Source: Acrasis kona (Eukaryota; Heterolobosea; Eutetramitea; Acrasida; Acrasidae). Taken from it: a stretch of 20,862 nucleotides of DNA. The number at the start of each line of letters is the position of its first letter. Positions within the stretch are counted from its first letter, which is position 1. Of this stretch, positions 8,241-19,034 are shown piece by piece. The position numbers and the translations under genes were made by a program. The DNA is taken from the NCBI GenBank assembly GCA_026419775.2, contig JAOPGA020000276.1, positions 1 to 20,862 of the forward strand. Reading direction: 5' to 3'. The notes beneath the pieces were generated by a model that worked only from the letters and a program-made list of their open reading frames with translations, did no database searches and was not told the DNA's origin.

Positions 8241-9971
8241 ATGGAAGTGATAACTCTCTCACTTCATTATCTTGTTGCACAACTAGTACAAAATTCTATT
8301 ACGTAAGTTTTGTTTCATGAAAGTACCAACAATTTAAGAGAACAAGACGATGAGGAAGAAGAGGAGGACCAAATGGATGAGCAGCATAGTGCTCCAGTGA
8401 AAGAAGACTCAAAGATTGATGGAAACAAATCTAATGCTACGATAATGCAAGTCAAGCAAGTGCCTAGCGAACAAAATTCAGATAAAAATTTGAAATGTGA
8501 ACCACCTTCAATTATAATACAAAAAGAAGATCTACCGAACTGTGCACCACCTCCACCTCCGCCACCTCCACCAATGTTAGGTGCAGGGCCTCCACCTCCA
8601 CCTCCGCCACTCGGTGGTGGCCTTCCACCAATGGGCATGAATTCATCTCTTCCATCTTTGCCCACTAAGAAGCCTACCAAAGTTGTTAGGTCTTTTTTCT
8701 TTGAACCACTTTCAAAAAACCCAAATGACCTCAAGGAAACAATTTTTATAAAAAAAAACATTGCTTTGGATTCGAATGATATACTTGATACCCTCGATGC
8801 AGACATGTTAGAGAATATGTTTGCCGCAAATGCGAATGTATCAAAAGTTGATGCGGCACCCGCTGTGCCAAAGAAAAATTACATTTCTGTAATTGAAGAC
8901 TCTAATAGGTCTCATGCAATATCTCTTCGTCTTGGTTCTCTAAAAAACCAAGGTTTATCTGTAGATAAAATTGCGGCAGCTGTTCTTTCCATGGACGACT
9001 CTGTATTAGAAGAGGGTGCATTAGAAAGCTTAGCAGTAATCTCTCCGACAAATGAAGAATTGACCACTCTAAGAAATCTAGGTGATGTGGATCATGGTGT
9101 ACTGCAGGAACCTGAACAATTGTTTTTTAAACTAATAAATCTAAATAACATACCGGCCCGTTTGACGTGCTGGCTTTTCACTCTTCGTTTCGATAAATCA
9201 TTATCTCGAATGGATGAATCCATAGAGATTATCTTGAGTGCATGTGTAGAGGTGGGCGAAAGTAAAAAGTGGCTGAGTATTCTAAGTCTGATCCTCACTG
9301 TTGGTAACTACATGAATGGTGGGAAGAAGGGAAAGAATTACGGGTTTAAACTTTCTAGTCTGGTTCGGTTAAACGATACAAAAGCAACGGATGGTTCGCA
9401 TTCCACTTTGCTTCAGTTCTTAGTCCAATGGGTCGAAAAATCTCATCCTCATCTGTTGGATGTCGATTCCGAGTTGACTAATGTCAGCAGCGCTTGTAAA
9501 ACCATTTTGAGTTCAATAAAAGAAGACGCATCAAAAGCTAGAGAGGGCGTCAATCTAATTAACGAGCAAGTCAGATCAATCAACAACAGCAATTCATGCT
9601 CAGAGTTTGAAACCTTGTTTAAAAATAAGATGGTGTCATTTAACCAGTCTGCTTCTGATCGATTAAAACTAGTTGAGAACAAAATCACTTCATCTCAAGA
9701 GAAACTGTGCAATCTTGCTAAACTGTACAATGAATCTGAACAAGAAATCCTTGCAGAGCCAGACAAGTTCTTCCAACACATTGATAACTTTGTCCAACTG
9801 TTCAAGCAGTGTATATCAAATCTAAATGAGAAGAGAAAGATCGAGGAGCAGAAATTGTTGAGAAGGAGTAGGGCTTCATTCAGGTTCAGTAAAGCGCTTG
9901 ACGATGAAAATGGTGATGCTTGGAAGAAACTGATGTCTGACATTTCGACATTCGATGATGTGACAAAATAA
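8241..9971 (+). CDS. Short formin with FH1 and FH2 domains (564 aa)
   Basis: Proposed exons are 8241-8302 and 8339-9971, with a 36-nt intron (GTAAGT donor, TTTAAG acceptor); the ATG at 8241 has a good context (ACAATGG). If that exon is wrong, the first in-frame ATG is 8373. After an acidic leader, two proline runs (about residues 90-112) form a small FH1 that would bind profilin-actin. FH2 spans about 130-530: the lasso start is VRSFFFEPL where families usually have Trp, the actin-contacting Ile lies in NRSHAISLRLGSL, and GNYMNGGKKGKNYGFKLSSL (about 343-362) is the hallmark motif. FH2 dimers nucleate actin and ride growing barbed ends. No GBD/FH3 autoinhibitory region or clear DAD tail is seen, so regulation would differ from Diaphanous formins, or 5' exons were missed. 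AATAAA overlaps the stop (9967-9972). Confidence 0.88.
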
Positions 9972-9972
9972 A
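9967..9972 (+). terminator. Candidate AATAAA poly(A) signal overlapping formin stop
   Basis: The hexamer shares the TAA stop codon of the formin gene. If used, the 3' UTR would be only some tens of bases. Chance occurrence is possible in AT-rich DNA. Confidence 0.35.
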
Positions 9973-10112
9973 TGAAAACTACCTTACTGAGCGAAATTTG
10001 ATTCTTTTAATTCTGTTCACCGTTGCACTTCTAATTATATCCTGTCGTCAATCACTAACAAACATTTCATGCCCTCTAACCCTTCAACGAGAACTATCAC
10101 TCTGATATCAAT

Positions 10113-12423
10113 ATGGATTTGCAACGTAATAAAAGTTAAGGAAACTAATCTTGGATTAAATGTGATTTCTGGCTTCCTCCGAAGTCTTAGTGGTGCGTTT
10201 ATCTCACAAAGTCAAAGTTAACTTTTTAGGAGGAATAAATTTGTGCATGTTGTTGTCCAAGGTTAGAGGGAAGTCGGTACCTGTGAACAAAAATATCGGC
10301 ACCTCACAAATTAATAATGCAATTCAAGAGAAGGAAAACATTAGTAATTTCTTGAAAGGTTGTAAAGAGATAGTAGGCGAAGAATTGGTCCCGAATCAAG
10401 TAGATCTTAATTACGATTCTGCATGAATACAATGAGAGTGAATGGATTTGCGTTGAAACACTTTCAAAACTGGTTGACCTTCTAGTCGCTCTGTCTGAAC
10501 ATGCTAAAAAAGAGGTCATTATGGTAGGCAGAGTTTGTTTGTACTTTATTCACGTAATCTAGGAGAGGACCTGATTTAGACCTTAACACGGAGGAGCAAC
10601 AAATAGCAAAATCCCCAAGAAATGTCACAGCAGAAACATTGGAGTTTGACATGAGTTCTTCAAGAGAGGCTTTGCTTAAACAACTAAATGAGGAGATGTC
10701 ACAGTTTGAAAACGAACAAATGGCCAAAGCGAACGAGTATTGTAGAAAATTCGAGTGCGACCAAACAAACAAAACCATGGAGCACGCCAAGGACGAGAGA
10801 ATCAGACTTTTACAAGAACTTGAAATATCCAAACTCAACATGAGCGAAGAAGTTGAAATTGAAGTCGCAACAAAAAAATCAAGGTTAACAAAACGAATAG
10901 TAGAAACATTCGACGAGGACGAATACGAAAAGACCCTACTAGAAACCAACGAATTAAATCCCTCAGAGTTTGAAAATCAATTAAAGGCCTTACAAGAAGA
11001 GCAAATCAAACTCAATGAAGAATTAAAACTTCTTGGCGAGAAAAAGAGACAAGAAAAGGAAACCATTGGAAATTACCTGCGTGAAGACATTTCACAATCG
11101 AAATCCTCTTTGGAACAAGCTAAAAAAGAAAGAGATTTGGTGTATGCGATGGAAAATCAAATCAAAGAAAAAATCAAACAAACCATGAGAGATTACATCA
11201 TAAGAGCAGAACTCGCCGCTCAATTAGACGCACCAGTCGTACTCGCACCTTCGGACGTTAAAATCTTGGTTTCACCTCGTAATGGATCCATCACATCAAC
11301 AACAACATCTACACCACCACCACAACAACAACAATACATTAAACAAGAAGTTGTATTTTCGACAGAAGATGAAGAAATTTACTCATCAGATAGCGACGAC
11401 GATTCTGTATACATTCAAAATCCACAAATGAGAGACATTGCAGAAGAAACAATTTCTGACGAAGAATATGAAGACGAAGAGGACGATCGAGAAGAGAATG
11501 CAATCGCTACATTAGAAATGCCCCGAGCTGATTTACGTAAAAGAAGCACATCGACTTATATTGTGAGACGTACCAGTAGGACTTATGCATTCAGACAATC
11601 ATTCCTCGTTCCAAACAAGATGCGAAGTCAATCCGATGCCGAACAACAATCCAAATCTAAACAATCAAATCAAATTACATTTGATTTGGAACCTACATCT
11701 GATCAATCATCCGAATCGACAGATTTGAAATTGCCATCTGATGAGAATATGATACACTCTGCAGAACATGTTCGTGTAGAGCATGATGATACTACGGAGA
11801 GTAGTGCTGGTGAACAAGAAGGGGCACAAGAACCTTCAAATGTGGCCCCTCCAACGCCCTTAAAAACCCTTCCGCCAGTTCCTTCTCGTAAATCACTACC
11901 TGCATTACCCTCCAATCCATCCACGTCGACATCGCCTTCATTACTGCCTGCTCCTCCTAAAAAGGCGTTGCCTTCTCTTCCTACGAAGAGGTTATTAAAG
12001 AGTCAAATTGATATTTTACTGGATGACCCTCAAGCAAGGGCTATTTTACAAGAGTATGCTATCGAAGGTTTCTGTGCTGAAAGTATCATGTGTTGGACAG
12101 ATATTCAATATTATAAAAGACTTTATGGTAACGAACTTCGTTACAAAAAAACCAAATTTATTTATGATCAATATTTGTGTCAAAAATCAGCTCCCTTGTT
12201 GTTGAATTTACCTAATTTTAAAAAATATAATGCTCCTATAGAAAAAATTTTATCTCTTGATTATCAAAGTGCTCAACCTGAAGTGTTTGATGGATTGTTT
12301 GATCGTTTAGAGAAGCAAGTAAAGATTGAAATGTTTGATCTGTTTTTGAGGTTCCAAAAGACTAGCCAATATAAGAAATTGCTAAAAACTATTCCTGAAT
12401 TGCTGACTGCCACCCAAGCCTAA
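10113..12423 (+). CDS. Calponin-homology / coiled-coil / RGS-domain protein, 5' structure uncertain
   Basis: The 5' part encodes a calponin-homology domain: GGINLCMLL and KENISNFLKGCKE match the LxDGxxLC and ENIxxFL signatures, continuing in another frame as SEWICVETLSKLVDLL (10437-10484). From 10651 (next in-frame ATG) to TAA at 12423 the frame is open: a long Glu/Lys-rich coiled coil (about 10650-11220), a Gln/Thr/Pro patch, an acidic stretch (about 11360-11510), a Pro-rich linker with PPTPLKTLPPVPSRK-type SH3-ligand motifs (11845-11990), then an RGS domain (about 12000-12400: ILLDDPQARAILQEY, ESIMCWTDIQYYK, FLRFQKTSQYKKLL). RGS domains speed GTP hydrolysis by G-alpha; CH domains bind actin or signalling partners. 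A start at 10113 with an intron 10126-10184 is in frame but weakly supported. Two frame changes near 10424 and 10524-10596 lack a clean splice solution. RGS and coiled coil are firm; linkage to the CH part is likely. Confidence 0.7.
11299..11336 (+). repeat. CAA/ACC low-complexity tract
   Basis: An A/C-only-rich stretch of CAACAACAACA and ACCACCACCACAACAACAAC encodes Thr, Pro and Gln runs between the coiled coil and the acidic region of the RGS gene. It looks like a short coding microsatellite prone to length change. Confidence 0.6.
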
Positions 12424-12889
12424 TAACATAACAGTTATTTATTTTTTGTTTATTTTGTAACGAAAGGAGTGGTTATCATGTTGTTCTCTTCAATAAAATT
12501 TATTGTGAAAGACGCTTCATTACTGTTTTATTATATTGTGTCATCTGTCCCCCTGATATGTAATCTAGTTAGTTTTTATAAAGTGCCCACATTTATTTGG
12601 AAAAGCAACAGAGCAGAACAAGATAAGCGTGAATAAAACAGTTTTCTTCAAATCTTAAATGAATATTTTAGACCCTTAATTGCAAGTCCTCTGATTGTTG
12701 TAAATTCTAATACAAAAAGGGAGCCAAAATTACCCAAGAAAGGTGTGGTTTTGGTACCAATCTCGCACATCACATCAATGAAGGATTTTCAACACTCCCT
12801 AAAGCGTGCTAATACCGATTAGTATGATGCAGCTATAAAATCAAATGGAATTATGCTTTTCAATATAAAAATTTTTGAACAAGGCAAAC
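12424..12889. other. Intergenic region between RGS and histidine kinase genes
   Basis: AT-rich spacer that includes the RGS 3' flank, a possible 52-codon frame at 12478-12636 described separately, and the presumed promoter of the kinase gene. CAATAAAA at 12491-12498 could be a poly(A) signal for the RGS gene. Nothing else is recognisable on either strand. Confidence 0.45.
12478..12636 (+). CDS. Possible small membrane protein (52 aa)
   Basis: An ATG-to-TAA frame of 52 codons. The product starts MLFSSIKFIVKDASLLFYY, has a hydrophobic stretch of about 20 residues (LLFYYIVSSVPLICNLVSF, about 15-33), which could be a single membrane helix, and ends in a charged tail (KSNRAEQDKRE). The arrangement, hydrophobic middle then basic tail, is protein-like, but short AT-rich frames often look hydrophobic because T-rich codons encode Phe, Leu, Ile and Val. 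It begins only 55 bp after the RGS stop, where that gene's 3' UTR would be expected. No family is recognised. Confidence 0.25.
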   Translation: MLFSSIKFIVKDASLLFYYIVSSVPLICNLVSFYKVPTFIWKSNRAEQDKRE

Positions 12890-15800
12890 ATGTCACAGAG
12901 CACAGAAGTAATCCACTCCGGCAAATACTACCAAGTACTAAAAAGCGGCTCCGAACAAATCATAAAAACACACATCAGCGAGAGTGCCACCGCTGATCAA
13001 GCAGACAACTTGAGAAGAGAATATCAGATTGGTAACTATGCGAGTAACAACGCTAGCAGAGTTGTCAAGTTTAAAGAGTTAAGAGAGAACGTGGACGAAA
13101 AAAGCATTCAAGTGTCAATTTTAATGCAAGACATTGGTGCGAAGGACCTATACAAACAGATACCAACAAACGGATACCCCTTGGCAAAATTCTTACACAT
13201 TGCTACTGAGTGTGCCTTGGGATTGCAAGAAATACATAACAATTGTGTGATTCATAAGGACGTCAAACCGTCAAACATGTTGTTCACGAAAGAGGAGAAG
13301 ATTATTTATATCGATTTTGGAAGTGCCGCGACTTTTAGAGAGCAATCATTAATACCCGTATCTAAAAATCAAAGAGTGCACGGTACTGCAAAGTACATCT
13401 CACCAGTAAGTTCTACAACGATGCACTTTTATTAATTTCAATAGGAACAAACTGGAAGAACAAACATACAAATTGATTATAGAACTGACTTTTATAGTTT
13501 AGGTGTTACCTTTTATCAGCTCATCAGTGGAAAGTTACCATTTGAAACCTCTGACCTCGCCCAACTGTTGGTCAGTCATGTAACCAGACAGGCACCTGCA
13601 CTACCCAACACAGTTCCATTAGTTGTATCCGACATCATTGAAAAGCTGATGAGGAAAGATCCCAACGATCGTTATCAATCTTGCTACGGGCTATTACGTG
13701 ATTTAGAAAAATGTCAATCCTGTTTGGCGGCCAATCAGGCTATAGATAGATTCACATTAGCACAAGAAGATTTTGTCGACACTTTCCTTAGTACTAAGCT
13801 TTACGGAAGAGAGCAGGAGCTTAAGATATTAAAGTCAATTATTCATGATGTGTCTGAGACATCTAATACCCAGGTAGTAACAGTATCTGGTAGAAGTGGT
13901 GTCGGTAAATCGTATCTTGTTAGAGATTTGCAGTATGCTGTACAAAGAATGAAATGGTCACTTGTGTAGCGGTAAATATGAACAACTTGACAGTAACAGC
14001 TTGTACTCTGGTATTGTAGAAGCTATGAGAGATTTAACTAAACAAATTCTGGCGGAGGACGATGCAGAACTAGTGAAGTGGAAAACAATGATTGAACAAG
14101 CAGCAGGAAATAATGGAAGGCTACTCACTGATCTTGTACCTGAAATTAAGAAGATAATTGGAGCACAACCAGATATAGCCAAGGTCTCATTATCAGAACG
14201 AAAGTCCCGTTTGGAGAATACTATCGCCAAGTTTGTTCAAGTATTTGCTCAATATGACAAGCCTCTTGTGTTCTTTGTTGATGATGTTCAATGGTGTGAT
14301 GAAGATAGTTTCCAACTCTTGGCTTCATTAGCGAAACAAGTCACCAAGATGGTTATGGTATTTGCTTATCGCGACGACGAAGTGCAAGAAGATCATCAAC
14401 TCGTCAGGACCATTGCAGACATAAAAGAGGCAATTAATATTAAAGAGATTGATTTGGCACCAGTTACCGACAAAGTCGTTGAAGGATGGGTATGTGACAT
14501 TATTGGCGAGGGACCCACCGATCGCGTAAAAGAACTCTCAAGAGTTGTATTTGAAAAGACGAATGGAGAGCCATTATTCGTCAACCAGTTTTTACAAACG
14601 CTTCGTATCGACAAATTGTTGGTAAGGAGCGAACATTGGAAGTGGAATATAACTGACATCAAGTCACAAAGTGTTACTGATAATGTAGCCACTCTCATGG
14701 AGCATAGGGTGAGTCAATTGACACCAGAAGCAATTGATATTATGAAAGTATTAAGTTGTATAGGAAGCAGTTGTAGTGTAGATGACTTATCATATATATT
14801 AGCATTAAGGTCAGAAAATGTTCTCAGTCAATTACATCAAGCCCTAAAGATAGGAGTAGTGCTATTGATTAATGACAGATTGCATTTCTCACATGATCGA
14901 GTAAGAGAAGCATGCCATAGTTTTGTAAGCTCTGACAAATTGGCTGAAGCTCATTACAACATCGGAATGAAGTTTTATCAGACGAACAGAAACAATTTAC
15001 AACAAACTGACATCATTGATCACCTCAACAAAGGAAGATCGTTCATTACAAGTCACGATGTTTTTGTTGCATCCAATCAATCCTTGTTAGAAGACATGGC
15101 AGATATGAATCTAAGAGCATGTCAAAAGACTCTTTGTTCGGCTTCATACAAGACTGCTATTAAATACATCAAAGAGGGCCTTTCATGTTTAGAATGTTTA
15201 TGCTCCGATGAGGAACAAAGATGGAAGAGATACCATGATTTGTTATTCTCTTTGTATATTGACCTTGGTAATATATACATACAGGTTGGACGACATGGTC
15301 TAGTAACAATTATAACTGACGACCTAATTAAGAGAGCTAACTCTAGAATTGAGAAATGTAGTATTTATAAGATTTGTGCAGTTGTGGCTGCAATGCAATT
15401 AGATGGCAAGGGCATTTATGACAATTGCAATAACATTTTGTCGTTGTTTGATATTAACACGAGTAATCAAATCCAATCTGAGAATGAAGCTATGATCAGC
15501 AATATACTTGGAAAGATCGTAGATAAGAACGGTGATGTTGATTTGAATAGTCTGTGCCAGACAATAGCTTCGGAGGAAGAGTTAATCAAATGCTATGCTT
15601 TACTAAACATTTGTTCGTATGCGTATATGTACAACCCATCATTATTCATCTCATCAGTAACAACTGCTTTTCGTATAATGTTGTAACAGTAATACGTTGA
15701 CACCAGAGATTTCTAGTATTGCAACTCTTTACTGTACAATAGCAATCGGAAGAGGAGATTGGGGCATGGTCAAAACTCTCAACAGCCTTATTTCTGAATG

Positions 15801-18800
15801 TACAAAGAAACGTTTTTGTGATCACGTGGCAGAGAATGTTAGAGCGTTGCAAATTCATGCTACCTTGGTGAATCACTTCTATATCAAACGTCACGAAAAT
15901 GGAAGTAATTTCAGGAAAATAGCCAATATGGGCGTAGAGAGTGGAGAAGTTTTCTATGGATGTGCCGCAAAGATTGCATCATTGATGGACATAATCTTTT
16001 TAGGTGACCTGAACGCACATGCTCAACATGTAAAAGAAGCTTTTAGTTTCATAGCAAAGTTCAAAACACCTGGTTTAGGAACTTTCATAGAGAGTTTGGA
16101 GATCGCTATCAATACACTTCAAGGCAGGACTTCGTTACATGACGCTGTCCAGCAGATCAAATCAATAGATCAAAATATCAATTTGGCGGTCACGTCTTCT
16201 ATGAATCTTGTAGTAGAATGGATGGATTTCACTCTGAACTTGGTGGATAGCTCCTCTACACCAATACAGATACTTCATAGAATTCTTGATTCTGAAAAGG
16301 AATTCAACCTTGCTCTACCAAATCACATAATGTTGAAGGCATTTGTATTCTTTAGTTTAATCAAAATGATACAAACTTACAGAAAAGCTGAACATGAGGA
16401 TGATGTATTCAAATCAGAAGTATCAATCGCTATTACAAGATTCGAAAAAAAGATCTCACAATGGGCGAAACTCAATGATGACTACAAGAACTGGAACTGC
16501 TTGGTCAAAGCTGAGACAGCTGCTTATATCGACAAGGATCAAGCACAAGCTTTTGCTATGTACAACAAGTAAGTGAACAACATTTTATTTATATTTATTT
16601 TTTCAGGGCGATCAAATACTCCAACGAGGGGGATTTTACTCACGAAGTCGCACTTGCTCATGAATTGTTTGCAAAATATCAGTACTCTTGTAATAAGTTT
16701 GATGATGCAGATAAATCAATGACTCAATCCTATTTGGCATACAAAAAATGGGGAGCATACGCAAAAACGGCTATGATTGCATCCAAACATGAACACATCA
16801 GAAACTTAGAAGAAGAGTTGCAGAAGAAGGAATTAGATACTCTTGGTACCGACACAATCAACCAGAAAGTTAAGGATATCAAGATTGATGAGAGCATTGC
16901 AAAGGCCTTATTTGGAAAAGCAGATACCGATTGTACAGCAGTCCTCAGTGTTGTATTACAGAATGTAAGAGTTGAATAAATTCTTATATTTAACAATTTG
17001 AAGGGCTTAAATATGACTAATGCCTTAAAGATTACTTTAATTGTTAATGATGTTGTTATAATGCAGACTAAGAAAGGAAGTTCTAAAATCAACTCAATTC
17101 GAGTAAGATTGCAAGATTGGAATGGCTGTCTGTCAATTGTAAATTGTGCTCGTGCTTTCAAGCAATGTATCGTGACTGGTAATGCATTTGAAGAAGAAAG
17201 AGAGCACTCAATTAGAAATGATCCATATGTCAGGAAGAACAGGTTGAGATCGATTATGTGTATGCCGCTTGTTTGTAAAGATGCAATTATTGGGTTCATC
17301 TGTGCGGAAAATCGGAGTGTTTACAATTGTTTTGAAGAGACTCAAGTCGATAACTTCTCGGTGATAGGGTCATTAGCCTCCTTGTCACTAGAAAATGATA
17401 TAATCAGAAAGGACATTACCGAACTAAAGAGGAGAAATAGTCACTCTCATCGTTACTTCAATCATGAATCGAGAAATCCTGCTCAAGGTATAAACTCTAA
17501 GAGATGTTAACACGGATTAAAATATTATAGGAATCATATCTAACAGTGAGTTAATTGTCGACATTGTTCAAGATTTTCAAAAAAAAATGATCGATTTTAA
17601 TGAGAAAAAGTATGGAGAAAAGTTGAATACTGTATTAGAATTGGCCCAAGATATCATGCATTGCGGAGGGCATATCAAAAGTACTTTCAATCATCTTTTT
17701 ACTAAATTAATTATAGATGTTTCTGACTCCTCCATAATGTTGTCAAAATTAGAAAACAACGAACTAAAAATTAAAAAGGCATCAACAAAAATTGGAGACG
17801 TTTGTAGAAACATTATTTCGAAGAACAAATCGTCTGCCGAAAATAAAGAGATTGATTTGAAGTTGGAGATTGCCGATAACGTCAACGACAGGATACTACT
17901 AACCGATGAGGAGAAAATATCTTTTATCCTAAACAACTTCATAACAGTAAGTAAAATTACAAAATCTTGATTCTAATTTTAGAACTTGATCAAATTTACA
18001 AAAGTTGGAACGATAACACTTAACTGCGATGTTAAAAGTATAACCGATGACAAGGTAGTTGTACAATTTTGTGTGGCGGACACTGGAACTGTAAGTAGAT
18101 GCACTTTACAATACCAATAACATCATCAGGGCATAAAAGAACAGGAACTTCAACATTTGTTTAATCTCTATTCAAGATCTTCACAGAGAGTAGGAGGAGA
18201 GTACAATGGTAAGAAGTGTTTCAAACTTCAATAACATAACTTTAGGTACCGGGCTAGGTCTTCATATATCTAAGGGCATTAGTAAATTGATGGGCGGAGA
18301 TGTCTGGGTCTATTCAGGATACGGACATGGTTGTGAATTCTATTTCAAATTTATATGTGATCTAGCTGAATCAGAAAGGGTTGATAAAGTAGCTATTCCT
18401 ACTGTAGATCAAGACTACAAATCATTTCAATTTTCAAATAAAGGAAAGAAAGTTGACCATCTCCATCTGGACTGCTCATCCATAGCAGCAAAATTAGAAC
18501 AATTATCGCCTATAAGCGGACAATCATTAACTCCTGATGCACTACCGGCCTTGTTCAAGGTGTTAGTGGTGGAAGATAATCAAATCAATCAAAAAGTGAT
18601 TGTAAGGATGGTGACAATGGCGATAACGGATATTATCAAGAAACAGGTCATAAATGTAGATTATACCGTTGATACAGCCAATGATGGAGCGCAAGGTTTG
18701 GCACTTTATAAAACTCATGAACACAAATTAATAATCATGGATGTATCGATGCCAATTATGGATGGTATAGAGTGTACAAAGAGGATTAGAGAATACGAAG

Positions 18801-18955
18801 AAACCACAAATAACACGGACCGTACTCATATAGTGGGACTAAGTGGGAACAACAATCTGGACTCGGTGGCAATACAAGCAGGAATGAACAACTATATATA
18901 CAAGCCTTGTAAAAGAGAATATTTTGTGGGGATAATAAAAGATATTTTTAAATAA
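12890..18955 (+). CDS. Hybrid histidine kinase: Ser/Thr kinase - AAA ATPase - GAF - HisKA/HATPase - receiver (about 1930 aa)
   Basis: Exons are 12890-13405, 13445-16568, 16607-16964, 17004-17487, 17531-17946, 17983-18090, 18130-18208 and 18246-18955; seven GT-AG introns of 36-43 nt. The protein-kinase domain (about 1-260) keeps HKDVKPSN, IDFGSA and SPEQTGR. A predicted ATPase follows (YGREQEL; Walker A GRSGVGKS about 321; Walker B VFFVDDVQWCDED about 449), then a helical-repeat region, a GAF domain (about 1335-1465), the phosphoacceptor His in YFNHESRNPAQG (about 1484), N box NNFITNLIKF, G boxes DTGTG and GTGLGLHIS, and a receiver (VVEDN, IIMDVSMP with acceptor Asp about 1858, KP). This is the layout of fungal Mak2/Mak3-type (group X) kinases, which sense redox or other signals and start a His-Asp phosphorelay. 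Exon 2 needs two 1-nt forward shifts, near 13967 (TAG) and 15684 (TAA); with them the length is an exact codon multiple. Confidence 0.85.
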
Positions 18956-19029
18956 TACTACCAATAACGATATATTTGTTATTTTCGGACCAAACTTGAA
19001 AAATCGACCCTTTTGATAAAAACAAAAAT
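18956..19029. other. Convergent 3' spacer
   Basis: Only 74 bp separate the stop codons of the histidine kinase (+) and the DUF7869-like gene (-). Both transcripts must terminate here or overlap. No clear AATAAA is seen for the kinase gene immediately after its stop. Confidence 0.5.
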
Positions 19030-19034
19030 TTATT
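19029..19034 (-). terminator. Candidate AATAAA poly(A) signal overlapping stop of the DUF7869-like gene
   Basis: On the minus strand the final codons read CTT CAA TAA A, so AATAAA includes the stop codon, followed by a T-rich stretch. It would give a very short 3' UTR consistent with the 74-bp convergent gap. Confidence 0.35.

Noticed and set aside
8315-8806. Minus-strand open frame rich in Gly and Ser
   Set aside because: It is the antisense of the formin FH1 proline runs and acidic leader; composition is explained by the other strand.
10482-10949. Minus-strand Ser/Phe-rich frame
   Set aside because: Antisense of the charged coiled coil; Ser/Leu/Phe richness is the usual reflection of Lys/Glu codons.
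10424-15686. Ciliate-type reassigned stops or Euplotes-like frameshifting as a genome-wide code
   Set aside because: All three stop codons end other genes normally, and the methyltransferase, formin and phosphatase frames need no recoding; the local shifts do not show the AAA-TAA context of Euplotes.
16730-17299. Minus-strand frame of 189 codons
   Set aside because: It covers the histidine kinase helical and GAF region, which has clear family motifs and in-frame splicing on the plus strand.
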